Assembly (NCBI RefSeq): GCF_024808815.1
Contig: NZ_JANUCS010000002.1
Span: 1 to 64,000 of the forward strand
Source of the DNA: Methanosalsum natronophilum
GTDB lineage: Archaea > Halobacteriota > Methanosarcinia > Methanosarcinales > Methanosarcinaceae
Direction: 5' to 3'
Length of the DNA: 64,000 bases
Part shown: positions 1-13,957 of the stretch, one piece after another
Layout: each line of letters begins with the position of its first letter
How positions within the stretch are numbered: the stretch's first letter is position 1
The notes under the pieces: generated by a model
Seen by the model: the letters and a program-made list of their open reading frames with translations, nothing else
Told to the model about the DNA's origin: nothing
The model's database searches: none
Made by a program: the position numbers and the translations under genes

Positions 1-327
1 CAATAATCACCACAAAACTAAAAAAAATCTAAAAAAATCAAACATACAATAAAAAAATTCTAAATATAGAATTATAAATTAAAGATTAGTTCTATTAATC
101 TTATTTTTACTTAATTAAAGTTATATTTTTAGTTAAATATTATTAAATGTTTTAAAATACCCTAATAAGCATCTAAATATAATTAAACTTCTTATTAATA
201 TATATTAAAGTTATTTTAATATTAATATAAATATAAAAGGTATTTATAACAATTATTATGTTTTTTAATCTTTTAAGTGTACTTATCCGATAGATATATA
301 TGTAAGAATTACTCTCCAGGTAGAATC
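1..327. other. AT-rich gene-free left edge
   Basis: This stretch is extremely A/T-rich, contains no open frame I can support on either strand, and shows no tRNA-like or repeat structure. It presumably holds the promoter of the EamA-family transporter that starts at 328; several TATA-like A/T runs are present, but none is distinctive enough to name. Confidence 0.5.
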
Positions 328-1308
328 ATGGCTCAAATTACTAAAAATCAAAATAATGCGTATTTAAACGTAGTGATAGGTTGTTTAATTGCAGGAATGG
401 TAGGTATTTTCTTAAATAGTATTAATAATATGCATGTTGGATCTATTTTATTTTATAGACTCTTATTTGGTTTTATAGTGCTATTTGGGTTCATAATACT
501 TACAAAAAGATTAAATGAAATTAGATTAACAAAAAATAAGAGATATATTGCACTAATAGGGGTATTAAATGTAATTACATTGTTTTCATACTTTTCAGCG
601 ATACAATATACCAATATATCAATAGGCGTATTGTTATTATATACTGCTCCACTATACGTAATTATATTATCGCCTATTTTCTTGAAAGAAAGAATAACAA
701 TGCAAGGAATTGTAGGTCTAATGCTTGCAATTACAGGAATTTTAATGATTGTAAACCCAAATGATGCAGCGATCGCTGGTGGTACATATGTTAATTACAC
801 TCTTGGAGTGATTTTTGGACTTTTAGCAGGTCTTTCATTTGGGACTACCATAATTACAGTTAATTATCTAAAAGAATCATACACTGGGTTATCACAGTTA
901 TTTTGGTCTACAGGAATAAGTGTAATAATATTGATACCTTTTGCAATCAACACTTCATATCAAATAGTACTAGATAATCTAAGCATATTGATTGCATTTG
1001 GAGTAATTACAACAGCAATAGGTGCATTGTTCTACCTAAGTGGAATAGTTGCAATAAAGGCACAAAAAGCAGGGGTTTTGGCTTTGTTAGAACCCGTAAG
1101 TGGCATAATGTTTGGTTTTGCAATCTTAGGTGACCCTATATTTAGCAGCACAATAAAAGGTTGTATCTGTATAATGCTCGCAGGATTTATCGTAAGTATG
1201 TCAAAAGAACAGTTTTTCAAACTACAAAAAATTCCAAGTATTGTGATTGGCAGAGCACGTAATGACAATAGGTACCAAGAACAAGCAATTAATACAGAGT
1301 TATATTAA
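328..1308 (+). CDS. EamA/DMT-family membrane transporter
   Basis: A 326-residue, very hydrophobic protein with about ten predicted membrane helices in two repeats (roughly residues 12-140 and 150-285), the arrangement of EamA drug/metabolite transporters. It sits in the cytoplasmic membrane; the substrate (metabolite, amino acid or drug export) cannot be read from sequence. The frame is open back to a GTG at 277, but the ATG at 328 begins a more typical N-terminus (MAQITKNQ) and has an AGGT element 12 bases upstream, so I use 328. It stands alone, convergent with the HTH gene that follows. Confidence 0.85.
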   Translation: MAQITKNQNNAYLNVVIGCLIAGMVGIFLNSINNMHVGSILFYRLLFGFIVLFGFIILTKRLNEIRLTKNKRYIALIGVLNVITLFSYFSAIQYTNISIGVLLLYTAPLYVIILSPIFLKERITMQGIVGLMLAITGILMIVNPNDAAIAGGTYVNYTLGVIFGLLAGLSFGTTIITVNYLKESYTGLSQLFWSTGISVIILIPFAINTSYQIVLDNLSILIAFGVITTAIGALFYLSGIVAIKAQKAGVLALLEPVSGIMFGFAILGDPIFSSTIKGCICIMLAGFIVSMSKEQFFKLQKIPSIVIGRARNDNRYQEQAINTELY

Positions 1309-1375
1309 ACATATATTTGCACAAGAAACAACTTTCAATCTTGTGCACTTATTTTTAAAGGATAGTAGTTGCACC

Positions 1376-1783
1376 TTATCTGTTTTTTATTCCTTTATTT
1401 TGATCTATTTCTTCAGCAACCTGTTCGAGTTCATCAAAGATGCGTTCCGAATCTTTTCTAATTTCCTGAACTGCTGCTTTAAGGCTACCGCCACGTAAGT
1501 ATATGTACCTTTTTTTGCGATATAACAAACCTGATTGAATCAAGTTTCTAATATGATGATTAACTCTTGATGTACTTATACCTAAATCATTAGCAATCAT
1601 TTCAGACGAGATATTGGTTTCACTTGGTATGTTGTTCAATAAATCCCTTATTATTTTTATTGAAATATCATCTATATCTCTTCCTGAAGACAACCCAAAA
1701 GAATCACAAATCCACCGGATATCTTTGTCCAAATCCTTTTCATTAGATTTTTCTATGTTGATTAATGTAATTTGTTGGGTCAT
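1376..1783 (-). CDS. winged-helix transcriptional regulator, divergent from groES
   Basis: A 135-residue basic protein with a winged helix-turn-helix at about residues 40-100 (MIANDLGISTSRVNHHIRNL is the helix-turn-helix core) and a charged helical C-terminal tail that may be a coiled-coil dimerisation segment. It resembles ArsR-like archaeal regulators. The frame is open to 1807, but a TATA-like TTTATATA lies around 1808-1815, which places transcription start near the ATG at 1783 (MTQQ), suggesting a leaderless or nearly leaderless mRNA. It is divergent from groES-groEL across 236 A/T-rich bases. A role in controlling the chaperonin operon is inferred from position only. Confidence 0.7.
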   Translation of the reverse strand: MTQQITLINIEKSNEKDLDKDIRWICDSFGLSSGRDIDDISIKIIRDLLNNIPSETNISSEMIANDLGISTSRVNHHIRNLIQSGLLYRKKRYIYLRGGSLKAAVQEIRKDSERIFDELEQVAEEIDQNKGIKNR

Positions 1784-1972
1784 GAGTAATTCTAACCAAT
1801 ATATCATATATAAATTTTATTTATTAAATAGAAATTATATCGATTTTTTTTTAATAATATAAATTTTATTATAATTATTTCTTTTTATAACTAACAATAT
1901 CTACTATATATGAATAATTTAACTTTAATTGATTAAATTTTTATATTACTTATACATTTATAGCAACATAAA

Positions 1973-1989
1973 ACTGGTTAATAGCCAGT
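1973..1989 (+). promoter_or_regulatory. small inverted repeat in the groES leader
   Basis: ACTGG and CCAGT form a perfect 5-bp inverted repeat separated by 7 bases, about 30 bases before the groES start and downstream of a TATA-like TTTATATTA. It could be an operator or short leader hairpin. It is not a CIRCE element. Confidence 0.25.
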
Positions 1990-2019
1990 GTTCAAAACCT
2001 TTTCAGGAGGACTGAAAAT

Positions 2020-2295
2020 ATGAAAATTAAACCAATCGGAGAAAGAGTCTTAATTAAACCTATAAAGCAAGAAGAGGTCACTAAAGGTGGCATATATATC
2101 CCAGAGTCTGCACAAAAAGACAGAAAAGAGGGGGTAGTAGTAGCCGTTGGAAAGTATGAGGATGGAAAAGATTTACCTCTTGAAGAAGGAGATCGTATCA
2201 TATATGGTGGTTTCCAATCAGATGAAATAGACATTGATGGGAAAGAACATATGTTTATCGATTTCAAAGATGTATTAGCTATCGTTGAAGATTAA
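2020..2295 (+). CDS. groES: GroES, bacterial-type co-chaperonin
   Basis: A 91-residue Cpn10, the usual family length, with the N-terminal IKPIGERVLIKP strand, the mobile-loop region, and the closing MFIDFKDVLAIVED. It caps the GroEL cavity during ATP-driven folding of cytosolic proteins. A strong ribosome site (AGGAGG, about 10 bases upstream) fixes the ATG. groEL follows after 33 bases, so the two form an operon. Group I chaperonins are bacterial; in archaea they are known from Methanosarcina and relatives and are considered acquired by lateral transfer. Confidence 0.97.
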   Translation: MKIKPIGERVLIKPIKQEEVTKGGIYIPESAQKDRKEGVVVAVGKYEDGKDLPLEEGDRIIYGGFQSDEIDIDGKEHMFIDFKDVLAIVED

Positions 2296-2319
2296 AAATA
2301 TTAGTACAAATAAAAATGA

Positions 2320-3955
<1,636 letters not shown>

Positions 3956-4208
3956 TCTATTCCCAATTATTTTGTTTTGTATTGTTCTTTTACTTAAATT
4001 TGAATTACATGTAAATTTTTTAGTTCATTGATTTACACTAAATTTAATAAATATGAATACATATCAAATGTGTTCATAGCAGATTTTGATAGATTAGCAG
4101 AAACAGAAAAGTAGAATCTTTTAACTTTATTTTATACATTTTATTCCGCTCAATTGTTGAATGGATTTACCTAATTACTTGTATTATATTGGATTTTATG
4201 GAGAATAA

Positions 4209-6122
<1,914 letters not shown>

Positions 6123-6140
6123 TTACCGATAGGTGAAATA

Positions 6141-8615
6141 ATGGAAGATAACAATCAAAGTAACTCTAAAATTGATAATAATAGACTTGGTGCAAATGAT
6201 GGTCATGTAGTACCTATTTTTATTGAAGATGAAATGAAAAAGTCATATATTGACTATGCAATGAGTGTTATTGTTGGTCGAGCTTTACCTGATGCAAAGG
6301 ATGGATTGAAGCCTGTCCATAGAAGAATATTATATGCTATGAAAGAAGCTGGGATTACATTTGACAAAAGTTATAAGAAGTCTGCACGTGTAGTGGGAGA
6401 CGTTCTTGGTAAATATCATCCACATGGCGATATGGCAGTTTATGATTCCATTGTTAGAATGGTTCAAGATTTTTCATTAAGATATCCATTAATTGATGGT
6501 CAAGGTAATTTTGGGTCAATAGATGGAGATTCTGCTGCAGCAATGAGATATACTGAAGTCCGTATGGATAAAATATCTGAAGAGCTGTTAAAAGATATCG
6601 ATAAAGAAACTGTTGATTTTAGACCGAACTATGATGGTTCACTATCTGAACCTATCGTTTTACCTGCAAAGCTGCCTAACCTATTGATTAACGGATCTAC
6701 AGGGATTGCGGTTGGTATGGCTACAAACATGCCTCCACACAATATTGGTGAAGTCATTAATGGACTTTCAATGATGATAGATAACCCTGATATTTCTATT
6801 AATGAATTGATGGAAGTTATCAAAGGTCCTGATTTTCCTACTGCTGGAATGATTATAGGTACACAAGGTATAAAGGATGCTTATCGTACAGGGAGAGGTA
6901 GAGTAAAAGTACGTGCAATTGCAGAAATTGAAGAGATTCGAAACGATAAGTATAGAATCATAGTCACTGAATTGCCATATCAAGTAAACAAAGCAAAGCT
7001 AATTGAAGATATAGCCGGACTTGTAAGAGATAAAAGAATTTCTGGTATTTCAGATTTAAGAGATGAGTCTGATAGAGATGGAATAAGGGTTGTAATCGAA
7101 CTTAGTAGGGGTTCGAATCCTAATATAATTTTGAATCAACTTTATAAGCATACACAAATGCAAACTACTTTTGGTATAATCAATCTAGCACTAGTAGACG
7201 ATGTACCAAATGTGCTTAACCTAAAAGAAATATTGAGAATTTATCTAGACCACAGAATTGATGTTATACAAAAAAGAAGTCAGTTTGAGTTGACAAAAGC
7301 AGAAAAAAGGGCTCATATACTAAATGGATTAAAGATAGCTCTAGATAATATAGATGAAATAATTAGTACTATACGAGCTTCTGATACTACTGAAAATGCT
7401 AAGAATAACCTTATCAATAAGTTTCCATTAGATGAAGTTCAGGCAAAAGCCATCCTTGAGATGAGATTACAGAAACTAACCGGACTTGAAAGAAAGAAAA
7501 TCGATGAAGAGTACGATGGGCTTTTAGAGTTTATTAAAGAATTAAAAGAAATACTTGGAAGTACTCCTAAGAAATATGAAATTATTAAAGAAGAGTTACT
7601 CGAATTACGTGAAAACTATTCAGATACCCGGAAAACAATCATACAAAAGTCAGATTATGAAATAGATGATGAAGACCTAGTCCCGAAAGAAGATGTTGTA
7701 GTTACTATAACACATTCAGGATACATAAAGAGACTTCCTCAAGATACATATAATCTCCAACATCGAGGTGGCAGAGGTATTGTTGGCATGGAAACTAAAG
7801 ATAATGATTTTGTTGAAAATATCTTTGTTGCTTCAACTCATGACTATCTTTTGTTCTTTACTAATACAGGAAGAGTTTATTGTAAAAAGGTGTATGAAAT
7901 ACCACAATCAAGTCGACAATCACGAGGAAAAGCCATAGTTAACCTTCTTGATCTGAAAGATGAATATATCACTACAATGATACCAATTACCGAGTTTGGT
8001 GACTCACATTACCTTTTAATGAGCACTAAAAAAGGAATTGTTAAGAAATGTCAACTTTCTGAATTTAGAAACAAAAGAAAAAATGGTATTGTTGCAATTA
8101 GTTTAGATGAGGATGATGAGCTTTCAAATGTAATTCTTACCGACGGCTCTAAAGATGTTATAATTGTATCTAGACATGGTAAAGCTATTCGATTTAAAGA
8201 AACAGATGTAAGAAAGATGGGACGCACCGCACGTGGTGTACGTGGAATTAGGCTTGAAGAAGAAGACTTAGTAGTCAGCATCGATGTGGTTGATGATGAT
8301 AAAGATGCGACACTTCTTACAATAACTGAAAAAGGATTCGGAAAAAGAACACTCTTTAATGAATATAGATCAATGAGAAGAGGTGGGAAAGGTATAATTA
8401 CCATTGTCACAAGTCTTAGAAATGGGCCCGTAGTGAACATAAAAACAGTGAAAAACGAAGATGAGGTAATGCTAACAACTTCTAATGGAATTGTTATTAG
8501 AATACCTGTTAAAGATATTAGAGTACAAGGACGCAATACAAAAGGAGTGAAGATTATGAATGTTCGTCCAGAAGATAAAGTTGTGGGTGTTGCTCGTATA
8601 AAATCTGATGAATGA
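6141..8615 (+). CDS. gyrA: DNA gyrase subunit A
   Basis: An 824-residue GyrA. The breakage-reunion domain holds the catalytic tyrosine in [10 protein letters not shown], and the C-terminal beta-pinwheel carries the GyrA box (RRGGKG), which distinguishes gyrase from topoisomerase IV and indicates DNA wrapping and negative supercoiling. In the quinolone-determining region, the position of E. coli Ser83 is methionine (Met98, in [10 protein letters not shown]) while the Asp87 equivalent is kept. It is translated from an ATG with GGTG upstream and forms an operon with gyrB. Confidence 0.97.
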   Translation: MEDNNQSNSKIDNNRLGANDGHVVPIFIEDEMKKSYIDYAMSVIVGRALPDAKDGLKPVHRRILYAMKEAGITFDKSYKKSARVVGDVLGKYHPHGDMAVYDSIVRMVQDFSLRYPLIDGQGNFGSIDGDSAAAMRYTEVRMDKISEELLKDIDKETVDFRPNYDGSLSEPIVLPAKLPNLLINGSTGIAVGMATNMPPHNIGEVINGLSMMIDNPDISINELMEVIKGPDFPTAGMIIGTQGIKDAYRTGRGRVKVRAIAEIEEIRNDKYRIIVTELPYQVNKAKLIEDIAGLVRDKRISGISDLRDESDRDGIRVVIELSRGSNPNIILNQLYKHTQMQTTFGIINLALVDDVPNVLNLKEILRIYLDHRIDVIQKRSQFELTKAEKRAHILNGLKIALDNIDEIISTIRASDTTENAKNNLINKFPLDEVQAKAILEMRLQKLTGLERKKIDEEYDGLLEFIKELKEILGSTPKKYEIIKEELLELRENYSDTRKTIIQKSDYEIDDEDLVPKEDVVVTITHSGYIKRLPQDTYNLQHRGGRGIVGMETKDNDFVENIFVASTHDYLLFFTNTGRVYCKKVYEIPQSSRQSRGKAIVNLLDLKDEYITTMIPITEFGDSHYLLMSTKKGIVKKCQLSEFRNKRKNGIVAISLDEDDELSNVILTDGSKDVIIVSRHGKAIRFKETDVRKMGRTARGVRGIRLEEEDLVVSIDVVDDDKDATLLTITEKGFGKRTLFNEYRSMRRGGKGIITIVTSLRNGPVVNIKTVKNEDEVMLTTSNGIVIRIPVKDIRVQGRNTKGVKIMNVRPEDKVVGVARIKSDE

Positions 8616-8697
8616 TATGGTTATTTACTGCCAATAAGTAATGTATTTAAATATATGTGATATTATCAAATAATTAATTCTAATAAGGATGATTAAA

Positions 8698-9594
8698 ATG
8701 GAATTAGAGAATTTAAAACATGGGACAGAACTAATTAAAAGAGGATTTGCTAAAATGCAGAAAGGTGGAGTCATAATGGATGTCACTACCCCTGAACAAG
8801 CTAAGATCGCCGAGAATGCGGGGGCTGTCGCTGTAATGGCATTGCAAGCTGTACCTGCAGACATTAGAAAGGCTGGAGGAGTTGCAAGAATGGCAGATCC
8901 TGAAATAGTGTCAAGCATTATCGATGTAGTTACAATACCCGTTATGGCAAAAGCACGTATTGGCCATTTTGTAGAGGCGGAAATCCTTGAAAGTCTTGGT
9001 GTTGACATGGTTGATGAATCCGAAGTGTTAACTCCAGCAGATGACCAGTATCATATTGACAAAACTCAATACAATGTTCCATTTGTCTGTGGTGCACGTA
9101 ATCTAGGAGAGGCTCTTAGAAGAATATATGAAGGAGCCGCAATGATTAGGACTAAAGGGGAAGCTGGAACAGGTGATGTAAGTGAAGCTGTGAGACATAT
9201 GAAACAAATCATGGGTGAAATACATGAGCTTAAAGGAAAGAACAAAGAAGAGCTTTTGATGTATGCACGAGATATTGAGGCTCCATCCGAACTATTGTTA
9301 GAAACAGCTAAATTACAACGTTTACCCGTAGTTAATTTTGCAGCTGGCGGTATTGCTACTCCTGCTGATGCTGCTTTAATGATGAGACTAGGTTCTGACG
9401 GCATATTTGTAGGTTCTGGTATATTTAAAGCTGAGAATCCTGAAATTATGGCAAAGGCAATTGTAAAAGCTGCTAATAATTATGATAACCCAAAGGTACT
9501 TGCAGAAGTTTCAAAAGGAATTGGTTCAGGCATGAAAGGGACAAGTATTAGCACAATACCACAAGAAGAAAGTTTACAAATACGTGGATGGTAA
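8698..9594 (+). CDS. pdxS: pyridoxal 5'-phosphate synthase subunit PdxS
   Basis: A 298-residue (beta/alpha)8 synthase that builds pyridoxal phosphate from ribose 5-phosphate, glyceraldehyde 3-phosphate and ammonia supplied by PdxT. Family signatures include [18 protein letters not shown], the lysine-bearing [11 protein letters not shown], and [12 protein letters not shown]. The frame also opens at ATG 8689, but AAGGA lies 8-9 bases before ATG 8698, so the latter is preferred. pdxT follows in the same direction after 89 bases with its own A/T-rich promoter-like region. Confidence 0.96.
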   Translation: MELENLKHGTELIKRGFAKMQKGGVIMDVTTPEQAKIAENAGAVAVMALQAVPADIRKAGGVARMADPEIVSSIIDVVTIPVMAKARIGHFVEAEILESLGVDMVDESEVLTPADDQYHIDKTQYNVPFVCGARNLGEALRRIYEGAAMIRTKGEAGTGDVSEAVRHMKQIMGEIHELKGKNKEELLMYARDIEAPSELLLETAKLQRLPVVNFAAGGIATPADAALMMRLGSDGIFVGSGIFKAENPEIMAKAIVKAANNYDNPKVLAEVSKGIGSGMKGTSISTIPQEESLQIRGW

Positions 9595-9683
9595 CTTAGC
9601 TTTTTCCTTGCTTATACATAATTTTATAAATCCGCATAAGATCCAGCCAGATTATGAGATTTTTTGAAATTAAATATTAAACC

Positions 9684-10304
9684 ATGAGAACTCTTACAAT
9701 TGGTATTATTGCTTTACAAGGAGATGTAGCAGAACATCAAAATATGCTACACAATGCCTTGGATAATTTAGGTTTGAAAGGTAACATTATCATGATAAAG
9801 CATCATGGTAGCGTAAAATCTTGCGATGGAATAATCTTAACAGGTGGTGAAAGCACCACTTTGTCAAGTTTATTGATATCAGAAGGAATTAATGAAGAAA
9901 TCATAGAAGCTCATAATAAAAGAATACCAATCATGGGAACCTGTGCTGGAATGATTGTGTTAGCAAAAGAGGGAGATGAGCAAGTAAAGAAAACAGGTCA
10001 GTACTTGTTATCCTTAATGAACATAAAAGTTAAAAGGAATATTTTTGGACGACAAAAAGATTCATTTGAAACAGAAATAGATGTGAAATTTTTAGATAGG
10101 CCCTATAAAGGTGTTTTTATTAGAGCACCTGCAATAGTAGAGTTTGGAAGTACAGTAACTCCTCTTAGTTATATGAACAACGTTGTTGTTGCCGCAGAAG
10201 AAGATAACTTATTAGTTTTAGCATTTCATCCAGAACTTACTAATGATACAAGAATGCATGAGTATTTTCTAAATAAAGTTTTGGACTTAATTGAAAATAA
10301 GTGA
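9684..10304 (+). CDS. pdxT: pyridoxal 5'-phosphate synthase glutaminase PdxT
   Basis: A 206-residue class I glutaminase that hydrolyses glutamine and channels ammonia to PdxS. The oxyanion GGESTT motif, the nucleophile cysteine in GTCAGM, and the His-Glu pair in AFHPEL are all present. Length is normal for the family. No clear ribosome site precedes the ATG; a TATA-like TTTATAAAT sits near 9622-9631. It is convergent with the ribosomal operon, from which it is separated by an inverted repeat. Confidence 0.95.
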   Translation: MRTLTIGIIALQGDVAEHQNMLHNALDNLGLKGNIIMIKHHGSVKSCDGIILTGGESTTLSSLLISEGINEEIIEAHNKRIPIMGTCAGMIVLAKEGDEQVKKTGQYLLSLMNIKVKRNIFGRQKDSFETEIDVKFLDRPYKGVFIRAPAIVEFGSTVTPLSYMNNVVVAAEEDNLLVLAFHPELTNDTRMHEYFLNKVLDLIENK

Positions 10305-10337
10305 ATTAATTTGATTATCTATGTAAGAAACTTAAAA

Positions 10338-10369
10338 GGTTGAGAATAGGAATAGGTTAATTCTCAGCC
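10338..10369. terminator. inverted repeat between convergent pdxT and rps6e
   Basis: GGTTGAGAAT and ATTCTCAGCC pair over 10 positions (one G-U) around a 12-base loop. One arm overlaps the last codons of rps6e on the minus strand. A position between convergent genes suggests a shared 3'-end hairpin, but there is no long T-run on either side. Confidence 0.35.
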
Positions 10370-10764
10370 TCTACATTTTCTTCAGAACCGCCACCAAGAA
10401 TTTCTTCAATCGACTTATCACCATAAGAAATTACTTTAGTATTGATTTGAACTGTATCTGTTGCGATTTCACGACCATGCATTAATTTTCTTCTACGAAC
10501 ACCTTTTGATTTAGGAGTATAACCTACACTTTTAGAAACTAAGATCTTGCGCCTTTTTGGGCCAGGAATATCTCTTCTCATAACTACTCCAGTTTTATCG
10601 CTTCCACCAGTGACCTTCAGTGTATATCCTTTAAGCCCTAAGATGTTACCATCAAAATTATCTCCAATTGACTTACCTAACAATTTATTTGCTTCGGAAC
10701 CTTTTAGATCAAACTGATATGTTTTTGACTTTGGATCCGAAACTACTACTTTAAAATCTGCCAT
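10357..10764 (-). CDS. rps6e: 30S ribosomal protein S6e
   Basis: A 135-residue archaeal S6e with the family's N-terminal FKVVVSDPKSKTYQFDLKG and the basic GPKRRKILVSKS block. It lacks the phosphorylated C-terminal extension of eukaryotic S6, as expected for archaea. A GGAGGAG ribosome site is 7 bases before the ATG. It is the last gene of the rpl7ae-rps28e-rpl24e-ndk-aIF5B-rps6e run, 68 bases after the initiation factor gene. Confidence 0.95.
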   Translation of the reverse strand: MADFKVVVSDPKSKTYQFDLKGSEANKLLGKSIGDNFDGNILGLKGYTLKVTGGSDKTGVVMRRDIPGPKRRKILVSKSVGYTPKSKGVRRRKLMHGREIATDTVQINTKVISYGDKSIEEILGGGSEENVEAEN

Positions 10765-10832
10765 TATTTCTCCTCCAATTGCTTATACAATTTGTTTCAT
10801 ATAATTTAAATTATTCAATGATTATCGTTATT

Positions 10833-12608
10833 TTACTTTGCCCAAAATGGGTTATCTTTTCTTTTAATATCTAAGAATGTTTCGAATGATTCGATTTCAT
10901 CTGCATTCAAAGAGTTATGTAATTCTTTTTCAAGCACCTTGGCATGCTTTTCAGGAACATTTACAAACAGTGTATCACCTTCTTTGAGTTGTCTACCAAC
11001 CGTAGGTCCATCAATAGCCATGGCTACTTCCATGCCAACTGTAGCTTTATTTATATTCTCACCCTCAAGTTGGAGACCTTTAACTTTCCCAATTACATCG
11101 CCCTCTGTAGTAGCTATCTCTACATTATTCTTTACAGTCCCACCTACTATCTTTACACCAACAACAGCTGGCTTACTTTGTCGGAAGACACAACCTGGCA
11201 TTACTAAGAATCTACCAGGTTTTACAATGAGTTCAGCAATATTCTTTTCGGATTTCTCTTTTTTCTCTGATACCCAGTCTTTATAGTCATCTATTAGTCT
11301 GTATATAACATCATTTTTGAAGACTTTAAGGTCTAAAGATTTCATCTTTTCTTTGGCATCTGGCAAAATATTCACATTAAATCCAATTATAACTGAATAA
11401 TAGAGATCGTCGATAGCACTTACTTCAATAACATCTCTTTGTGAGATATCTCCAACTCCAGCCTTGCGAATAGGTATTTCTTCTTTTGTTAATTCATTTA
11501 CAAGCGCTTCCAGTGAACCAATAGTATCGGCTTTTATAGTGACACCTTTAGTTCCTGTTGGCAATGTGACTTGGTCAAGTTCAGATTTAATTTCCCTTGC
11601 TACCTCATCAACATTTTCACTATTTGCAACTCTTAGAGGAGTTCCTGCTAATGCCTCATCTAATGATGGTGCAGCAATCTTTACACCTATTGCAGCAGTT
11701 ACTTCATCTACAGCTTTGAATTTTTCCTCTGTATGGATTTCTTTCAAAGGACTTGGCTTCAACAATGCCCTTACTTTTGTGACAATAGGATCACCTAAAC
11801 TGCCAACTACAACTGTATCTCCCTTCTTCAGCTTTCCATCGTATAAAATTAGATCTATTGTAGTTCCAAGACCTTTTTCTTCTTTGATTTCTAGTACCGT
11901 TCCTATCCCAGGATTATTGGCATTAAAGTGTAGGTTAGATTCTAAGAATTTTTGAGCTAGTCCTAAAAGAACCATAAGAATATCAGGTATTCCCTCACCG
12001 CTTAAAGCACTGATTGGAACTATGCCTATATTTTTTTGGAAATCCTTTACTCGGTCATACCTCTCAGAGTTAAATCCCTGTTCGTATAATTTTCCAACTA
12101 GTTCATAAGTCTTGGTATCTATTATTTGCTGTACATAATCATTCTGTTTATTGAAAGCTTGAGAAAATGGTTCGTTAGGACAGCTTCTCCAGCCAGAAAT
12201 TCGATCAACCTTATTAGCTGCTACTAGGAAAGGAGTTTTAAAACGTTTGAGAATTTGAAGACTTTCAATAGTTTGAGGCATGAATCCTTCATTGATGTCA
12301 ACAATTACAATAGCTAGATCTGCAAGTGCACCACCACGGCTTCTAAGTGAAGTAAAAGCATGGTGCCCAGGTGTATCTATAAAAAGAAGTCCAGGAACTA
12401 TGAATTGATTTAGCAATTGTGGCTGTCCACATTTATTTACAATTGTTTCTATAGGAACTTCAGTTGCACCAATGTGTTGTGTAATAGCACCAGCTTCCCC
12501 TGATGTCACAGTAGTACCTCTAATTTTATCTAAAAGAGATGTTTTACCATGATCTACATGACCCATAACACAAACTATTGGTGTTCTCAATGTATCCTGC
12601 TTTCCCAT
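10833..12608 (-). CDS. infB: translation initiation factor aIF5B (IF2-like)
   Basis: A 591-residue GTPase that promotes ribosomal subunit joining and initiator tRNA placement. G motifs are clear: GHVDHGKTSL (P-loop), DTPGHHAF (switch II) and NKVD. The long N-terminal extension of bacterial IF2 and eukaryotic eIF5B is absent, which is the archaeal form. Beta-barrel domains and the C-terminal MPGCVFRQSKPAVVGVKIVGG region follow. It sits between ndk and rps6e on the same strand, with gaps of 69 and 68 bases. Confidence 0.96.
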   Translation of the reverse strand: MGKQDTLRTPIVCVMGHVDHGKTSLLDKIRGTTVTSGEAGAITQHIGATEVPIETIVNKCGQPQLLNQFIVPGLLFIDTPGHHAFTSLRSRGGALADLAIVIVDINEGFMPQTIESLQILKRFKTPFLVAANKVDRISGWRSCPNEPFSQAFNKQNDYVQQIIDTKTYELVGKLYEQGFNSERYDRVKDFQKNIGIVPISALSGEGIPDILMVLLGLAQKFLESNLHFNANNPGIGTVLEIKEEKGLGTTIDLILYDGKLKKGDTVVVGSLGDPIVTKVRALLKPSPLKEIHTEEKFKAVDEVTAAIGVKIAAPSLDEALAGTPLRVANSENVDEVAREIKSELDQVTLPTGTKGVTIKADTIGSLEALVNELTKEEIPIRKAGVGDISQRDVIEVSAIDDLYYSVIIGFNVNILPDAKEKMKSLDLKVFKNDVIYRLIDDYKDWVSEKKEKSEKNIAELIVKPGRFLVMPGCVFRQSKPAVVGVKIVGGTVKNNVEIATTEGDVIGKVKGLQLEGENINKATVGMEVAMAIDGPTVGRQLKEGDTLFVNVPEKHAKVLEKELHNSLNADEIESFETFLDIKRKDNPFWAK

Positions 12609-12677
12609 CTTTGAAGACTCTCCCCTAATAAGATTTGATTGAAATCAAACTTAAAAATGTAATTAGGTGTTTTTTAA

Positions 12678-13127
12678 TCACTCATAGAGGCAGGGCTCAT
12701 CTATCTTCGCATAGTCTACAATTTCATTATCATTAAAATGTAGAGCTATTTCTTTATCAGCTGACTCCTTTGAGTCTGATGCATGAACCACATTTCTACC
12801 TGTTTCAATAGCAAAATCACCACGTATGGTTCCAGGTGTAGCTTCTACTGGGTTTGTAGACCCATTGATTGTCCGCATGATAGATATTGCATTTTTTCCT
12901 TTAACTACCATTGAAACTGAAGGCCCTGAAGTAACATAAGATATCAAAGAACCAAAAAATGGTTTATTCTCATGTTCAGCATAATGTTTTTGAGCTTTTT
13001 CTTCACTGATAGTATTCATTCTAAGAGCCGCTACTTTTAGTCCTCGCTTTTCAATTCGAGAAATGATTTCGCCTACAAGACCTCGTTGAACACCGTCTGG
13101 TTTAATCATTACGTAAGATTCTTCCAT
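12678..13127 (-). CDS. ndk: nucleoside diphosphate kinase
   Basis: A 149-residue NDP kinase that equilibrates nucleoside tri- and diphosphates by a phosphohistidine intermediate. The active-site histidine is in RNVVHASDS; the N-terminal [15 protein letters not shown] and the Kpn-loop region are typical. Its place between rpl24e and aIF5B is the usual euryarchaeal arrangement, with a 15-base gap from rpl24e, so it is co-transcribed with the translation genes. Confidence 0.97.
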   Translation of the reverse strand: MEESYVMIKPDGVQRGLVGEIISRIEKRGLKVAALRMNTISEEKAQKHYAEHENKPFFGSLISYVTSGPSVSMVVKGKNAISIMRTINGSTNPVEATPGTIRGDFAIETGRNVVHASDSKESADKEIALHFNDNEIVDYAKIDEPCLYE

Positions 13128-13142
13128 TTATATACCCCATAT

Positions 13143-13331
13143 TTATTGCTTTTTGAGATATATTCTACCTTGTTCGGTCCATACTGTACGCCTTGGGAGT
13201 CTACCCAACTTATTGTTGTTCTCACATTTAGATGAACAAAAATAATAAGTTGAACCATCTTTCTTAGCATATAGAGATCCACAGCCTGGTTGAAGTAGTT
13301 CACCACAAAATGAACATTTTCTTTGTTCCAT
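13143..13331 (-). CDS. rpl24e: 50S ribosomal protein L24e
   Basis: A 62-residue zinc-binding ribosomal protein. Two cysteine pairs (CSFC near the N-terminus and CSSKC about 25 residues later) form the zinc site, and the tail [15 protein letters not shown] is typical. Spacing to rps28e (9 bases) and ndk (15 bases) shows an operon. Confidence 0.95.
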   Translation of the reverse strand: MEQRKCSFCGELLQPGCGSLYAKKDGSTYYFCSSKCENNNKLGRLPRRTVWTEQGRIYLKKQ

Positions 13332-13340
13332 TAGATACCA

Positions 13341-13556
13341 TCACCTTGTAGTTAATTTCTTTGCTTCTCTAGATGTTTCTAGTAACATAAATACATCGCC
13401 GATTCTAACTGGCCCTACACAGTTACGTGTAATTATTCTTCCCTTATCTCTACCTTCAAGAACACGACATTGTATCTGACTGGCTTCTCCATGCATGCCT
13501 GTATTACCTATAACATCAATTACTTCAGCTGCAAATCCAGTGTTATCATCTGCCAT
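13341..13556 (-). CDS. rps28e: 30S ribosomal protein S28e
   Basis: A 71-residue OB-fold protein of the small-subunit platform with the family core [20 protein letters not shown] and the C-terminal [11 protein letters not shown]. The frame has ATGs at 13577, 13571 and 13556; I choose 13556 (MADDNTGF) because it gives the usual family length and has GGGGAA upstream, though initiation at an earlier ATG cannot be excluded. It lies between rpl7ae and rpl24e. Confidence 0.93.
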   Translation of the reverse strand: MADDNTGFAAEVIDVIGNTGMHGEASQIQCRVLEGRDKGRIITRNCVGPVRIGDVFMLLETSREAKKLTTR

Positions 13557-13588
13557 ACCAAATTTCCCCATCTTCATTTATGATTTAT

Positions 13589-13948
13589 TCATTCATTAAG
13601 AGAGTTGATCTTTTCAGTGATATCATCAACTAACTCTTTGCCTTTACCTGCATCAGTTATTGCTACTGCTGCACATGCAACTCCTATTCCACAAGCTGCA
13701 CCAAGTTCTTTTTGTTCCTTGACAAAGATATAGGGTGTATTCTTCTCTTCACATAGTACTGGTAGGTGTGCTATTATTTCCTCAGGAGTTACATCCTCTG
13801 CAATTATGGTTATTTTTGTAATACCACGCTCTATTGCTTTCGTAGCTTCATTAGTCCCTTTTTTTACTTTACCGGTATCTCTTGCCATTTCAAGTGCTTC
13901 GAGTGACTTATTGACTAACTCTTCTGGAACTTCGATTTTCTTTATCAT
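13589..13948 (-). CDS. rpl7ae: 50S ribosomal protein L7Ae
   Basis: A 119-residue K-turn-binding protein; in archaea it acts in the ribosome, box C/D and H/ACA RNPs and RNase P. Signatures: [12 protein letters not shown] and LVIIAEDV-like [11 protein letters not shown], then [15 protein letters not shown]. The frame is open to 14002, but AAGGAG 9 bases before ATG 13948 decides the start. It opens the translation operon. The ribosome site abuts a 14-bp hairpin with kink-turn-like flanks (see the leader entry), suggesting autoregulation. Confidence 0.95.
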   Translation of the reverse strand: MIKKIEVPEELVNKSLEALEMARDTGKVKKGTNEATKAIERGITKITIIAEDVTPEEIIAHLPVLCEEKNTPYIFVKEQKELGAACGIGVACAAVAITDAGKGKELVDDITEKINSLNE

Positions 13949-13957
13949 TTTACATTT

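Noticed and set aside
277-327. GTG start 17 codons upstream in the EamA gene
   Set aside because: The extra N-terminus is charged and untypical, and ATG 328 immediately precedes the first hydrophobic repeat.
1808-2019. CIRCE/HrcA operator upstream of groES
   Set aside because: No TTAGCACTC-N9-GAGTGCTAA or close variant is present; the only repeat is a 5-bp ACTGG/CCAGT.
8051-8536. A 161-codon minus-strand frame inside gyrA
   Set aside because: It is the antisense shadow of a strongly conserved gene; composition (serine/threonine-rich) is typical of antisense frames.
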